This document shows positions 8,769 to 17,490 of a stretch of 64,000 nt of DNA, in pieces. The translations under genes were made by a program, and so were the position numbers. The stretch spans positions 496,001 through 560,000 of the forward strand of contig NZ_JAGKJK010000002.1 of NCBI RefSeq assembly GCF_020329435.1. Reading direction: 5' to 3'. The notes under the pieces were generated by a model. That model made no database searches. It had not been told where the DNA came from and saw nothing but the letters and a program-made list of their open reading frames with translations. This DNA is from Bradyrhizobium hereditatis (GTDB taxonomy: Bacteria > Pseudomonadota > Alphaproteobacteria > Rhizobiales > Xanthobacteraceae). Within the stretch, counting starts at the first letter, position 1; the number at the start of each line of letters is the position of its first letter.

Positions 8769-9311
8769 TCACTTCCCCGATTTCGGGATCAGCGCTTTCA
8801 GCTTTTCCATATCCTTGATGTTCATCTTCATGCCGCCGGGCATCATGATGTCGCCGGGCTTCTGGTCGGCCTTGCAGGCGCCGATCCATTTGGCCTCGAT
8901 CGTCGTCGTGGTATTGCGCGGAGCGCCGGCAATGCCGCCCTCGCTATTCGAGGTCGATTTCACGGTGTAGGCGGAATTGAAGTCGCCAGTGATTTCGGCA
9001 CGCGACTTGACCGTGATGCCGGCCATGCCGCAGACGGAATCGGTGACGTAGCCGGTCGCGGTCTTCTGGATGTCCTGCTTCGAGCAAATCTGCTTGGCCA
9101 TGGGCGACATGGCGGTGCTCATGTCCTTGTCGGTGGTCTCATCGGTGCATTGCTGCATCGTCATATCGGGCGATGCCGAATCGGTGCTTACCACCTTCAT
9201 CTCCCACAGACCGGCCTTGCGAACCGGCAGCTCCACGGCCTCGGCGCCACTGACCGGCAACAGGGCAAGCAGGCCCATGGCAGACCAGGACAAAAAAAGC
9301 AGTCGTCTCAT
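8769..9311 (-). CDS. Secreted DUF3617 protein
   Basis: A 180-residue exported protein: a signal peptide (LLFLSWSAMGLLALLPVSGAEA) is followed by a DUF3617 domain recognised by KAGLWEMKVV near the mature N terminus and four to five conserved cysteines (QQCTDE, ICSKQD, SVCGMAG, IGACKAD). The cysteines probably form disulfides in the periplasm. The function of DUF3617 is not known. It converges with the kinase gene and lies among other small secreted proteins of unknown role. Confidence 0.75.
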   Translation of the reverse strand: MRRLLFLSWSAMGLLALLPVSGAEAVELPVRKAGLWEMKVVSTDSASPDMTMQQCTDETTDKDMSTAMSPMAKQICSKQDIQKTATGYVTDSVCGMAGITVKSRAEITGDFNSAYTVKSTSNSEGGIAGAPRNTTTTIEAKWIGACKADQKPGDIMMPGGMKMNIKDMEKLKALIPKSGK

Positions 9312-9435
9312 GCGTGTGCTCCCCTGAACTTTTCAACGCTATCGTGCGCGCGCGAAGTGAACACACGCTTGGCGTGGCAAAAACATGTCCAGCCGGGGGA
9401 AAGCTGGTGGGCCGCGCTCGGTCTGGCGGCCGACC

Positions 9436-9741
9436 TCAGTAGAGCGTGCGCAGCGGCCGCTCGGCGGCGCCATAGGGCACCCAACGGCAGGCAAAGGAAA
9501 CATAGCCGCCGTAATTGGGCTGCACGCCGAGGAATTTCACCACCTTGCCGTATCGGGCGCAGTGATCGACGGCGAGCTGGCGGGCATCGGCCTGCATCGC
9601 GAGCGGATGGGCGATGATGCCACCGGTATCGTTGCCCTTGAACGCCGGCACGGTGTCGATGTCCCACCACTGTGCCTGCGCCGGCGCACCCGCCAGCATT
9701 CCGCCCATGGCAATCAGGCTCGCAGCCACAATTCTTCGCAT
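9436..9741 (-). CDS. Small secreted protein of unknown function
   Basis: A 101-residue protein with a clear signal peptide (MRRIVAASLIAMGGMLAGAPAQA). The mature part of about 78 residues has two cysteines (DHCARYG, SFACRWVPYG) that could pair. I do not recognise the family. It shares strand with the DUF3617 gene 124 bases downstream and is divergent from the next secreted protein. Confidence 0.65.
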   Translation of the reverse strand: MRRIVAASLIAMGGMLAGAPAQAQWWDIDTVPAFKGNDTGGIIAHPLAMQADARQLAVDHCARYGKVVKFLGVQPNYGGYVSFACRWVPYGAAERPLRTLY

Positions 9742-9907
9742 CGCAGACTCCGTTTCGCTTGAAGTCCACCATAGTGTGCGCCGATGGCCGTGAAAAGAAT
9801 GGTTGCGGCACAGGGCGGGAGTTGGCCGTCAGGTGTTGCCGCGCTGCACTTGACCTCGTCAGGGCTTCGCGGCACCGTCCCGTGTGTTGGCTTACCGGCG
9901 GATTCCC

Positions 9908-10369
9908 ATGCGCAACCTGTTCACATCCTTGAGAGCTCTTGGTCCGATGACGGCGGCGCTCGCCCTGCTGGTCTCCAGCCATGCCGCCCAGGCCGCCAAT
10001 CCGCTGGAATTGAATTTCTGGCTGTCCGGGCCGCGCTACGACGGCCGCGTCGCCGAATGCGAGCGGGCGCTATCGACTATCGCGTATCAATTCCAGGAGA
10101 AGGAAGGCAAGTTCTGGAATTCGACGCTCGTGATTACCGGCTTTGGCCGGATCCATGAAACCGCGTTTCGGCCATGGCAGTCCGACAACATCCCGCGCCG
10201 GTACTGCAGCGGCGATGTGATGCTGAGCGACGGCAAGATGCGCACCGTGCACTACTCGATCATCGAGGATGGCGGCTTTGCCGGCTTCGGCCAGGGCGTC
10301 GAATGGTGCGTGACCGGGCTCGACCGCAACTGGGCCTATGGCCCCGGCTGCCGGGCCGCACGGCCCTGA
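9908..10369 (+). CDS. Secreted protein of unknown function
   Basis: A 153-residue protein starting MRNLFTSLRALG, with a signal peptide ending near SSHAAQA. The mature domain has cysteines in VAECERA, RRYCSGD, VEWCVTG and GPGCRAA, suggesting disulfide bonds, and several aromatic residues (EFNFWLSG-like start, YAYGPG-like end). A longer reading from 9884 adds eight residues before the signal and is less likely. I do not recognise the family. It precedes the RNase T2 gene by 109 bases on the same strand. Confidence 0.65.
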   Translation: MRNLFTSLRALGPMTAALALLVSSHAAQAANPLELNFWLSGPRYDGRVAECERALSTIAYQFQEKEGKFWNSTLVITGFGRIHETAFRPWQSDNIPRRYCSGDVMLSDGKMRTVHYSIIEDGGFAGFGQGVEWCVTGLDRNWAYGPGCRAARP

Positions 10370-10478
10370 TTCCACCTCTTGCCGGCTGAGATGCGCTCGC
10401 TCGCGGCGGAATAATTTTGTTCTTGAAATGTTCCGGTTCCCTGCTAGGCTCCCCGGTAGCTGAGTAGAGGGGCGTCCG

Positions 10479-11159
10479 ATGCATCAATCCAATATCATTT
10501 CACGGCTTCTGATTTCGCTGGCGTTTGTCCTCGTTTCCGCCGGGATGGCGGAAGCGCAGGACCGCCGGCAGAACGCGCCAGGCGAGTTCGATTTTTACGT
10601 CCTTGCGCTGTCATGGTCGCCCTCGTTCTGCGAGGCTGCCGCCGAGCGCGGCAATAGCGGACGCTCGCAGGTCCAATGCAGCCGTCCGTACTCGTTCGTG
10701 GTCCATGGGCTGTGGCCGCAATATGAGCGTGGCTTTCCCGAATATTGCCAACGTCCGGCACCGCGGCTCGACCGCAACATCATGACCTCGATGCTGGACC
10801 TCATGCCGGCGCCCGGCCTGATCTTCAACGAGTGGGACAAGCACGGCACCTGTTCGGGCCTTGGCGCCCGAGCCTATTTCGAGAACATCCGCAAGGCGCG
10901 CGCGGCGGTGAAGATTCCCGAGGAATTCTTGCAATTATCGGAAGAGAAGACCATCGCGCCCGGCGATCTCGAAGCGGCTTTCATCAAGATCAACCCGGGC
11001 CTCAGCAGTTCAGCGATCTCAGTGACCTGCTCGAGCCGGCGCCTGAGCGAGGTGCGGATCTGCATGAGCAAGGACATGCAATTCCGTGCCTGCGACGAAG
11101 TCGACCGCCGCGCCTGCCGGCGTGACGAGGTGGTGATGCCGCCGGTGCGCGGCAGCTGA
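10479..11159 (+). CDS. Ribonuclease T2 family, periplasmic
   Basis: A 226-residue secreted endoribonuclease of the T2 (RNase I) family, which cuts RNA through 2',3'-cyclic phosphates. The signal peptide ends at about AGMAEA (residue 26). Both catalytic boxes are intact: CAS1 FVVHGLWPQY with His76, and CAS2 FNEWDKHGTCSG with the Glu and His. Cysteines in SFCEAA, YCQRP and the C-terminal third fit the family's disulfides. It should act in the periplasm on scavenged RNA. Confidence 0.9.
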   Translation: MHQSNIISRLLISLAFVLVSAGMAEAQDRRQNAPGEFDFYVLALSWSPSFCEAAAERGNSGRSQVQCSRPYSFVVHGLWPQYERGFPEYCQRPAPRLDRNIMTSMLDLMPAPGLIFNEWDKHGTCSGLGARAYFENIRKARAAVKIPEEFLQLSEEKTIAPGDLEAAFIKINPGLSSSAISVTCSSRRLSEVRICMSKDMQFRACDEVDRRACRRDEVVMPPVRGS

Positions 11160-11216
11160 CGAACTATTCCGCCATGCCGAGCATGGCGCCCCCTTGCGCA
11201 GACGGCCTTGTCTGCG

Positions 11217-11273
11217 TTCCCGGCCATCCACGTCTTTATCGTCATCTGCAAGACACGTGGATGGCCGGATCCC
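11217..11273. repeat. Hairpin-forming repeat upstream of rlmJ
   Basis: The arms ccggccatccacgtctt (11220-11236) and aagacacgtggatggccgg (11250-11268) form a long near-perfect hairpin. A second, shorter inverted repeat (agaagac-N5-gtcttct, 11355-11373) lies closer to rlmJ. Together they fill most of the 235-base gap after the RNase T2 gene and may end its transcript; no T run follows. Confidence 0.6.
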
Positions 11274-11394
11274 ACCTCCGCGCGAAGGATTCTTCGGCAT
11301 ATCGGCCTTGTATCCGAAGCGTTTGCGGGCAGGACAAGCCCGGCCCTGACGAGTAGAAGACAGTACGTCTTCTCCGATTGGTCAGCCGACTGCC

Positions 11395-12255
11395 ATGAAT
11401 TACCGACACGCCTTTCACGCCGGCGGTTTTGCCGACGTCATCAAGCACATCGTACTGGTGCGCATGCTGACCTATCTACAGGAAAAGCAGGCTGCATTTC
11501 GCGTCATCGATACCCATGCCGGCGCCGGGCGCTATGACCTCACCGCCGAGGAGGCACGCCGCGGCGGCGAATGGCTGACCGGCATTGCACGGGTGATGCA
11601 GTCGCGGTTTTCGGAAAAAGCGCTGCCGCTGCTGACCCCTTATCTCGATATCATCAGGGCCTTCAACGCACCGGGCAAGCTTGAGGCCTATCCCGGCTCG
11701 CCGCTGATTGCCCGTGCGCTGCTGCGGCCGCAGGACCGTCTCACGGCCTGCGAAATCGAGCCGGGTGCACGCCGCCAACTGATCGATGCGCTGCGCCGGG
11801 ACAGCCAGGCGCGGGTGGTCGATCTCGACGGCTGGACGGCGCTGCCGGCCTTCGTGCCGCCCAAGGAGCGGCGTGGACTGGTGCTGATCGATCCCTCGTT
11901 TGAGCAGAAGGACGAATTCGAAAGGCTGGCGGGCGCATTTGCCGAGGCCTATGCGAAATGGCCGACCGGCAGCTATCTGATCTGGTATCCGGTGAAGAGC
12001 CGGCGCGCCACCGACACGCTGGCGCGCCTTGTCGCGGGCTCTGTCGCCGCCAGCCGGCCGGCCGGGAAATGCCTGCGGCTCGAATTCAGCGTCGCGCCGC
12101 AGGAGGCCGGCGGTCCCCTCGCCTCCACGGGCCTCTTGATCGTCAACCCGCCGTGGACGCTGGCGGGTGAACTGAAGATAATTCTACCCGAACTGGAAAA
12201 ACCCCTCGGCCAAGGCGGGGCCGGCCGGTTCAGGCTGGAGACGCCCAAGCCCTGA
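11395..12255 (+). CDS. rlmJ: 23S rRNA (adenine-2030-N6)-methyltransferase
   Basis: A 286-residue SAM-dependent enzyme that methylates A2030 of 23S rRNA. The N terminus MNYRHAFHAGGFADVIKHI is the family hallmark, followed by the SAM site VIDTHAGAGRYDL and the catalytic motif LIDPSFEQKDEF, where the usual DPPY is DPSF as in many alphaproteobacterial members. GSYLIWYPVK is also typical. The gene stands alone. The fit to RlmJ is strong over the whole length. Confidence 0.92.
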   Translation: MNYRHAFHAGGFADVIKHIVLVRMLTYLQEKQAAFRVIDTHAGAGRYDLTAEEARRGGEWLTGIARVMQSRFSEKALPLLTPYLDIIRAFNAPGKLEAYPGSPLIARALLRPQDRLTACEIEPGARRQLIDALRRDSQARVVDLDGWTALPAFVPPKERRGLVLIDPSFEQKDEFERLAGAFAEAYAKWPTGSYLIWYPVKSRRATDTLARLVAGSVAASRPAGKCLRLEFSVAPQEAGGPLASTGLLIVNPPWTLAGELKIILPELEKPLGQGGAGRFRLETPKP

Positions 12256-12518
12256 CGAGCCGGTGAATCGAGCCGGTGAATATTGCGAATCGCCGTAGGC
12301 AATTGGCGCAAAACCGTATTATGCTCAGGCCATTGGGACTGGCTTTACGTTCCGCTTCCGCGAATGGTTGCGGCGGAGTGATCAAGGCCGAATAAAAATC
12401 CAGGCTGATCGGCGACGTGACCCGACGGCTGAGGTGGCCAAGCTTCCGGCAGCGAATGTCCGGTCAGCCGATATGCGAGATGTATAGCGGCGGAGCAATA
12501 CGGGGGAGGAGTTTCCCG

Positions 12519-12734
12519 ATGGCCATGACTGGAACAGTCAAGTTCTTCAATGGAGAACGCGGCTACGGCTTCATCAAGCCCGATGATGGCGGCCGCGATG
12601 TGTTCGTGCACATCACCGCCGTCGAGCGGGCTGGATTGAAGGATTTGACAGAAGGACAGCGCATCACGTTCGAGGTTGAACCGGACAAGAAGGGCAAGGG
12701 TCCGAAGGCGGTCAACCTGGTTATTTCATCGTGA
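12519..12734 (+). CDS. Cold-shock domain protein
   Basis: A 71-residue single cold-shock domain protein that binds single-stranded RNA or DNA. RNP1 is RGYGFIKP and RNP2 is DVFVHITAV. The start at 12519 follows a strong ribosome-binding site, GGGGGAGGA at 12502-12510. The 263-base gap in front probably includes a long untranslated leader, as in many csp genes, although temperature control cannot be shown from the sequence. Several paralogues are normal in this group, so I give no gene symbol. Confidence 0.92.
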   Translation: MAMTGTVKFFNGERGYGFIKPDDGGRDVFVHITAVERAGLKDLTEGQRITFEVEPDKKGKGPKAVNLVISS

Positions 12735-12899
12735 GCCAACGCTCGCGCTGAACGCGGACTGATTTTTGCCTGTAGAAAATTGACTGGCGCGGCGATGCCG
12801 CTCAGATCGTAGAAGCGTGCATGAGATGCCGCCCCCGTGCCGGAGCGTTCTGGAAAGAAACGCGTCGCGATCTCGGAGGGGCTGATAGCATCAACGCGG

Positions 12900-13067
12900 C
12901 TAGTATCCGTCTCCCTCGTCTTGGCGCATAACGGGCGCGGTGTCGAAATAGCTTTGCATGCGCTCCCAGCAGACGGAGAAGTTCGGCATCTGATGCGCGG
13001 CGCCGAGCGCGGCAAGCTCGGGCTGTCCGGTGTGCTTGATACCGTTCTGTCGCGGGCGCCGGTCCAC
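12900..13067 (-). CDS. Possible small gene or 3' remnant
   Basis: A 55-codon minus-strand frame opening with GTG and ending in TAG. The peptide includes HTGQPELAALGAAHQMPNF and ERMQSYFDTAP, which has protein-like composition rather than the Arg/Ser-rich look of shadow frames. However, its start lies at the end of a transcription terminator and no ribosome-binding site is evident. It could be the decayed 3' end of a lost gene. I do not recognise it. Confidence 0.25.
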   Translation of the reverse strand: MDRRPRQNGIKHTGQPELAALGAAHQMPNFSVCWERMQSYFDTAPVMRQDEGDGY

Positions 13068-13099
13068 AAAAAAATCCCGGCGGCTTGCTGCCGCCGGGA
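13068..13099 (-). terminator. Intrinsic terminator of the Omp25-like gene
   Basis: On the minus strand a perfect 10-base-pair stem (tcccggcggc with its complement, loop of 5) is followed by seven T residues (seen as A at 13068-13074). It begins 26 bases after the porin stop codon, a textbook intrinsic terminator. Confidence 0.9.
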
Positions 13100-13125
13100 G
13101 GTGATAGCCCGCAGTTTCTTTGTTC

Positions 13126-13749
13126 TCAGAAGCGATAGTTCAAGCCGGCCCGGATCAGGCCGAACCGGTAACCGTTCGACGCCCCTGTAATGACGAAGTT
13201 GCTGTTGGCGAGATCAACATAGAGATATTCGATCTTGGCGCTCCAATTCCGATCAAGGCCCATTTCGGCGCCGGCGCCAAGTGTCCAGCCTGCATTGGTG
13301 TGCGATTCGGATAGGCCGAAGGTGGTGGCACGCAGCTCGCCGAATGCGATACCGCCGGTGCCAAAGAACATGACATTGTTGAACGCATAGCCGGCCCGGC
13401 CGCGTACCGTGCCAAACCACGGGTTGGAGAATTTCCACGGCGCGAAGGTCTCTTCGACGCCGGTGGCCTGGATATCACCTTCAAGACCGAACACAAACGA
13501 TCCGTTCTGCCAATTGTAGCCGGCCTGAACGCCGCCAACGAAACCGGATGGCTTGGTTGGATTGTTGGCGACCGAGCCCCAGGCATAGCCGAGATTGACG
13601 CCGAGATAGGGACGGGCCCAGCTATCGGCACGGAACAGCGTGTTGTTGCCGGTTAAAGGTGCGCCCGATCCATAGAAGTCAGCCGCCCGTGCCGCCGTGG
13701 CCAAGCCTGCAGCGCTCAGGGCCAGCGCGGCCACCACGAACCTGCTCAT
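13126..13749 (-). CDS. Omp25/Omp31-like outer membrane beta-barrel protein
   Basis: A 207-residue outer membrane protein. A signal peptide (MSRFVVAALALSAAGLATAARA) precedes an eight-stranded barrel with alternating aromatic and polar residues: YLGVNLGYAWG, FVGGVQAGYNWQ, FVFGLEGDIQ, and the closing strand FGLIRAGLNYRF ending in Phe as needed for barrel insertion. WSAKIEYLYVDL is typical of the rhizobial Omp25/RopB group. The start at 13749 has GGAG about seven bases upstream; an earlier start would place residues ahead of the signal. A strong terminator follows. Confidence 0.88.
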   Translation of the reverse strand: MSRFVVAALALSAAGLATAARAADFYGSGAPLTGNNTLFRADSWARPYLGVNLGYAWGSVANNPTKPSGFVGGVQAGYNWQNGSFVFGLEGDIQATGVEETFAPWKFSNPWFGTVRGRAGYAFNNVMFFGTGGIAFGELRATTFGLSESHTNAGWTLGAGAEMGLDRNWSAKIEYLYVDLANSNFVITGASNGYRFGLIRAGLNYRF

Positions 13750-13979
13750 CACGCAACTCCACGCAACTACCGCGACCATGCCGGGCAAGGCTGGCTGGTC
13801 ACGGAACTCCACCGTTTTCGGTAAGATTTATCGAGAGTTTTAGGTTAAAGGGTTGCTAAGCCCGGTTGCTGCCCGCTCATCAGTCTTAACAATACGTTTA
13901 CCCCGGGGGCCCTTCTCCCCGGCCAATGAGCGCGTCGCGGACGCTGGCGATGCTGCCGCGCACCGCTTAATTTAGGCCC

Positions 13980-16049
13980 ATGGATCACGATTCTGCCGAC
14001 CACCCAAAGCCCCCGCGCAAGGCGCGGCGGGGTTCCCAGCCGGATTTGCCGCCACAGGACCTCCCCGTCGCCGCCGACGTCGATCCTGCGACATCAGTCG
14101 CCGAGGAGGACGAGGAGGCACGCCTGCCGGAAGCGCCCGAGGAGCCAGCCGAGGCGATTGCCGAGGGACCGCTGGCGGTGGGCCACGCGGCGATCGAAAA
14201 CGCGGTGCGGCTCGCGCCGACCTCGGCCGGCGTCTACCGCATGCTCAACGCCGCAGGCGACGTGCTGTATGTCGGCAAGGCGAAAAGCGTCCGCAAGCGG
14301 CTTGCGTCCTACGCCCGCGCCAACGCTCCGCTTCCGGCGCGCATCCTGCGGATGATCGCGGCAACGGTGACCGTCGAGATCGTCTCCACCACGACCGAGA
14401 CCGAAGCGCTGCTGCTCGAAGCCAACCTGATCAAGCAGCTGCGGCCGCGCTTCAACGTGCAACTGCGCGACGACAAGTCGTTTCCCTACATCCTGATCAC
14501 CGGCGACCACTGGGCGCCGCAAATCCTCAAACATCGCGGCGCGCAAACCAGGCCCGGTCGGTATTTCGGGCCGTTCGCATCCGCCGGCGCGGTCAACCGC
14601 ACGATCACGGCGCTCCAGCGCGCCTTCCTGATTCGCTCCTGCACCGACGGCTTCTTCGAAAGCCGCACGCGGCCATGCCTGCTCTATCAGATCCGCCGCT
14701 GCTCGGGCCCCTGCACCCGCGAGATCGACTTTCCCGGCTATTCCGAACTGGTGCGCGAAGCGACCGACTTTCTGTCCGGCCGCAGCCACGCCGTGAAGGA
14801 ATTGCTCGCGGCCGAAATGGAAAAGGCGTCGAACCAACTCGAGTTCGAGACCGCGGCGCTGTATCGCGACCGCCTCGCGGCGCTGTCGGCAATCCAGTCG
14901 CAACAGGGCATCAACCCGCGCACCGTGGAGGAGGCTGACGTGTTCGCCATCCATCAGGAAGGCGGCTATTCCTGCGTGGAGGTGTTCTTCTTCCGCACTG
15001 GCCAGAACTGGGGCAACCGCGCCTACTTCCCGCGCGCGGAGAAGTCGTTCACGCCGGAGGAAGTGCTGGCCTCGTTCCTTGCGCAATTCTATGACGACAA
15101 GCCGCCGCCGAGACTCATCCTGCTGTCGCATGAGATCGAGGAATCGGCGCTGCTTGCCGACGCGCTGTGCGTGAAGGCTGGTTACAAGGTCGAAGTGTCC
15201 GTGCCGAAGCGCGGCGAGAAAAAAGAATTGGTCGCGCACGCGCTGACCAATGCGCGCGAGGCGCTCGGCCGCAAGCTCGCCGACACCGCGACGCAGAGCC
15301 GGCTACTGGAATCGATGGCCGCTACGCTCGGGTTGCCGCAGGTGCCCAAGCGCATCGAGGTCTACGACAACAGCCACATCCAGGGCACCAACGCCGTGGG
15401 CGCGATGATCGTGGCGGGGCCGGATGGTTTCATCAAGAACCAGTACCGCAAGTTCAACATCAAGTCCGAGGGACTGACGCCCGGCGACGACTACGCGATG
15501 ATGCGCGAGGTGCTGGAGCGGCGCTTCAAGCGCCTTCTGAAGCCGCCGGAGGGCGACATCGCCAAGTCGAAGGCCGACGATGATTCGTTTCCGCAATGGC
15601 CCGACCTCGTCATCATCGATGGCGGCCGCGGCCAGCTCAACGCGGTCAAGGAAATTTTTAAAGGGCTCGGACTTGACCAGGTCTCCCTTATGGCCGTGGC
15701 AAAGGGCCCGGACCGCGACGCCGGACGGGAGACCCTGTTCATGCCGGACCGCGAAGCCATCAAGCTCGAACCGCGCGATCCCGTGCTGTATTTCATCCAG
15801 CGGCTGCGCGACGAGGCGCATCGCTTCGTGATCGGCTCGCACCGCAAACTGCGCAAAAAGGACATCAGGGAAGCCGGTCTGCAGGAAATTCCAGGCATCG
15901 GACCGTCACGCAAACGTGCCTTGCTGCATCACTTCGGAACGTTGAAGGAGATCGAGCGGGCTTCGATTGCGGACCTTGGCAAGGTTCCGGGCGTTAGCGC
16001 GGAAAGCGCCCGCAAGATCTTCGAATTTTTCCATGCGCAGCCGGGTTAA
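13980..16049 (+). CDS. uvrC: Excinuclease ABC subunit C
   Basis: A 689-residue nucleotide-excision repair endonuclease that makes both incisions around a lesion marked by UvrAB. The GIY-YIG domain starts at [20 protein letters not shown] (about residue 80), the UvrB-binding UVR segment is near [20 protein letters not shown], the second nuclease domain carries [18 protein letters not shown] and [10 protein letters not shown], and a helix-hairpin-helix pair closes the protein ([16 protein letters not shown]). The first 65 residues are an acidic, Pro-rich extension before the GIY-YIG domain. pgsA, moaD, moaE and prmB follow on the same strand. Confidence 0.95.
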   Translation: MDHDSADHPKPPRKARRGSQPDLPPQDLPVAADVDPATSVAEEDEEARLPEAPEEPAEAIAEGPLAVGHAAIENAVRLAPTSAGVYRMLNAAGDVLYVGKAKSVRKRLASYARANAPLPARILRMIAATVTVEIVSTTTETEALLLEANLIKQLRPRFNVQLRDDKSFPYILITGDHWAPQILKHRGAQTRPGRYFGPFASAGAVNRTITALQRAFLIRSCTDGFFESRTRPCLLYQIRRCSGPCTREIDFPGYSELVREATDFLSGRSHAVKELLAAEMEKASNQLEFETAALYRDRLAALSAIQSQQGINPRTVEEADVFAIHQEGGYSCVEVFFFRTGQNWGNRAYFPRAEKSFTPEEVLASFLAQFYDDKPPPRLILLSHEIEESALLADALCVKAGYKVEVSVPKRGEKKELVAHALTNAREALGRKLADTATQSRLLESMAATLGLPQVPKRIEVYDNSHIQGTNAVGAMIVAGPDGFIKNQYRKFNIKSEGLTPGDDYAMMREVLERRFKRLLKPPEGDIAKSKADDDSFPQWPDLVIIDGGRGQLNAVKEIFKGLGLDQVSLMAVAKGPDRDAGRETLFMPDREAIKLEPRDPVLYFIQRLRDEAHRFVIGSHRKLRKKDIREAGLQEIPGIGPSRKRALLHHFGTLKEIERASIADLGKVPGVSAESARKIFEFFHAQPG

Positions 16050-16151
16050 GGGGACTTCGGGCCGGAAAGCATGTCATTTGGGCGTCGCCTGCGACAGATG
16101 ATCTAAGTCCGCATGGTTGACCTTCACGCTCCAGCGGTATTGGTAAGACGG

Positions 16152-16766
16152 ATGAACATCGCAACAACCAGGGGACAGGCCAAAACCCTGTCCATACCGA
16201 ATATCCTGACCTACGCCCGCATTGCCGCCATTCCGGTGGTAGTCGGCTGCGTTTATGCCCAATCCATCCTGGACGGTCCGCTTTGGCTGCGCTGGGTGGC
16301 TTTGGCCGTTTTCATTGCCGCCGGCGTCACTGATTACCTCGACGGCTATTATGCCCGGATCTGGGACCAGCAATCGGCCTTCGGACGGATGCTCGATCCG
16401 ATCGCCGACAAGCTCTTGGTGGCGTCGTGCCTGTTGATGCTCGCGGCCGACAACTCGATCCATGGCTGGACCCTGTGGGCGGCCATTGTGATCCTGTGCC
16501 GCGAGATCCTGGTGTCGGGCCTGCGCGAATATCTGGCTGCGCTGCGGGTCAGCGTGCCCGTGACAAAGCTCGCGAAATGGAAGACCGCGATCCAGCTGGT
16601 CGCGATCGGCTTCCTGATTGCAGGCGAAGCGGGCGAGCAGCTGTTTGCCGCAACCACCCTGATTGGCATCATCCTGCTGTGGATGTCGGCGATCTTCACG
16701 ATCTACACCGGCTATGATTATTTCCGCGCCGGCATCCATCACCTTATCAAGGAGGATGAGGGATGA
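16152..16766 (+). CDS. pgsA: CDP-diacylglycerol-glycerol-3-phosphate phosphatidyltransferase
   Basis: An integral membrane enzyme of 204 residues that makes phosphatidylglycerol phosphate, the committed step to phosphatidylglycerol and cardiolipin. The CDP-alcohol transferase motif is complete: DYLDGYYARIWDQQSAFGRM followed by LDPIADK, supplying the metal-binding aspartates. Four or more hydrophobic segments are visible. I chose the start MNIATTRG; an ATG at 16113 would add 13 residues. The stop overlaps the moaD start (ATGA), so the two are coupled. Confidence 0.92.
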   Translation: MNIATTRGQAKTLSIPNILTYARIAAIPVVVGCVYAQSILDGPLWLRWVALAVFIAAGVTDYLDGYYARIWDQQSAFGRMLDPIADKLLVASCLLMLAADNSIHGWTLWAAIVILCREILVSGLREYLAALRVSVPVTKLAKWKTAIQLVAIGFLIAGEAGEQLFAATTLIGIILLWMSAIFTIYTGYDYFRAGIHHLIKEDEG

Positions 16767-17014
16767 AGGTCAAATATTTCGCCTGGGTACGTGAACGGAT
16801 CGGCGTGGCGGAGGAGACCGTCGAGCCGCCGGCCGACGTGCGCACGGTGAACGATTTGATTGGCTGGCTTTCCCGGCGCGGCGAGGCTTACGCCCATGCC
16901 TTCGAAAAGCCGAAGGTGATCCGCGCCGCGATTGACCACGCCCATGTCAAGCCGGATGCCGTCATCACCGGCGCGCGCGAGATTGCGTTTTTTCCGCCGA
17001 TGACCGGCGGTTGA
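16763..17014 (+). CDS. moaD: Molybdopterin synthase sulfur carrier subunit
   Basis: An 83-residue ubiquitin-like protein ending in MTGG. The C-terminal Gly-Gly is thiocarboxylated and donates sulfur to precursor Z in molybdopterin synthase. The start MKVKYFAWVRERIG is typical. Its ATG overlaps the pgsA stop and its stop lies 8 bases before the moaE ATG, so it is made together with its partner MoaE. Confidence 0.94.
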   Translation: MKVKYFAWVRERIGVAEETVEPPADVRTVNDLIGWLSRRGEAYAHAFEKPKVIRAAIDHAHVKPDAVITGAREIAFFPPMTGG

Positions 17015-17022
17015 CCTCAACC

Positions 17023-17490
17023 ATGTCCGTCACCGCGACCATCCACATCCAGGAAGGCGACTTCGATGTTGCGCAGGAGATCGCAGCCCTCACCCGTGGT
17101 CGGACCGATATCGGCGCCGTCGTCACGTTCAGCGGCATCTGTCGCGGCAGCGAGAACGGCGCGCCGATCGCGGCATTGATGCTTGAGCATTATCCCGGCA
17201 TGGCGGAGGCCGAGATCGGACGCCACGCCGACGAGGCGCTGTCGCGCTGGCCGTTGCAGGCTCTCACCATCATTCATCGCTTCGGCCGCATTGCACCGGG
17301 CGAAAACATCGTGCTGGTGGTGACCGCCTCGGCGCATCGCCAGGCGGCCTTTGAAGCAGCGGAATTCCTGATGGACTATCTGAAGACCAGCGCACCATTC
17401 TGGAAGCGCGAGGAAAGCGAAAAGGGTGCGAGCTGGGTCGAGGCGCGCGATCATGACGACGCAGCCGCCGCGCGCTGGACCAAATCCTGA
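17023..17490 (+). CDS. moaE: Molybdopterin synthase catalytic subunit
   Basis: A 155-residue catalytic subunit that converts precursor Z to molybdopterin with MoaD. Family marks are DIGAVVTFSGICRG, LEHYPGMAEAEI, IIHRFGRIAPGENIVLV, and the segment FLMDYLKTSAPFWKREE with the conserved lysines. The start MSVTATIHIQ at 17023 is preferred over a TTG at 17011 that overlaps the moaD stop. The stop shares a base with the prmB start (TGATG). Confidence 0.94.
   Translation: MSVTATIHIQEGDFDVAQEIAALTRGRTDIGAVVTFSGICRGSENGAPIAALMLEHYPGMAEAEIGRHADEALSRWPLQALTIIHRFGRIAPGENIVLVVTASAHRQAAFEAAEFLMDYLKTSAPFWKREESEKGASWVEARDHDDAAAARWTKS

Larger units (their letters stand above)
12735..13125. other. Gap with possible gene remnant and a terminator
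   Basis: This 391-base stretch between the cold-shock gene and the Omp25-like gene holds the terminator at 13068-13099 and a short minus-strand open frame at 12900-13067. I see no repeat-family member and no other gene in it. Confidence 0.5.

Noticed and set aside
14094..15239. Minus-strand open frame of 381 codons opposite uvrC
   Set aside because: The plus strand encodes complete UvrC with all motifs; the antisense peptide is His/Arg/Gly-rich shadow sequence.
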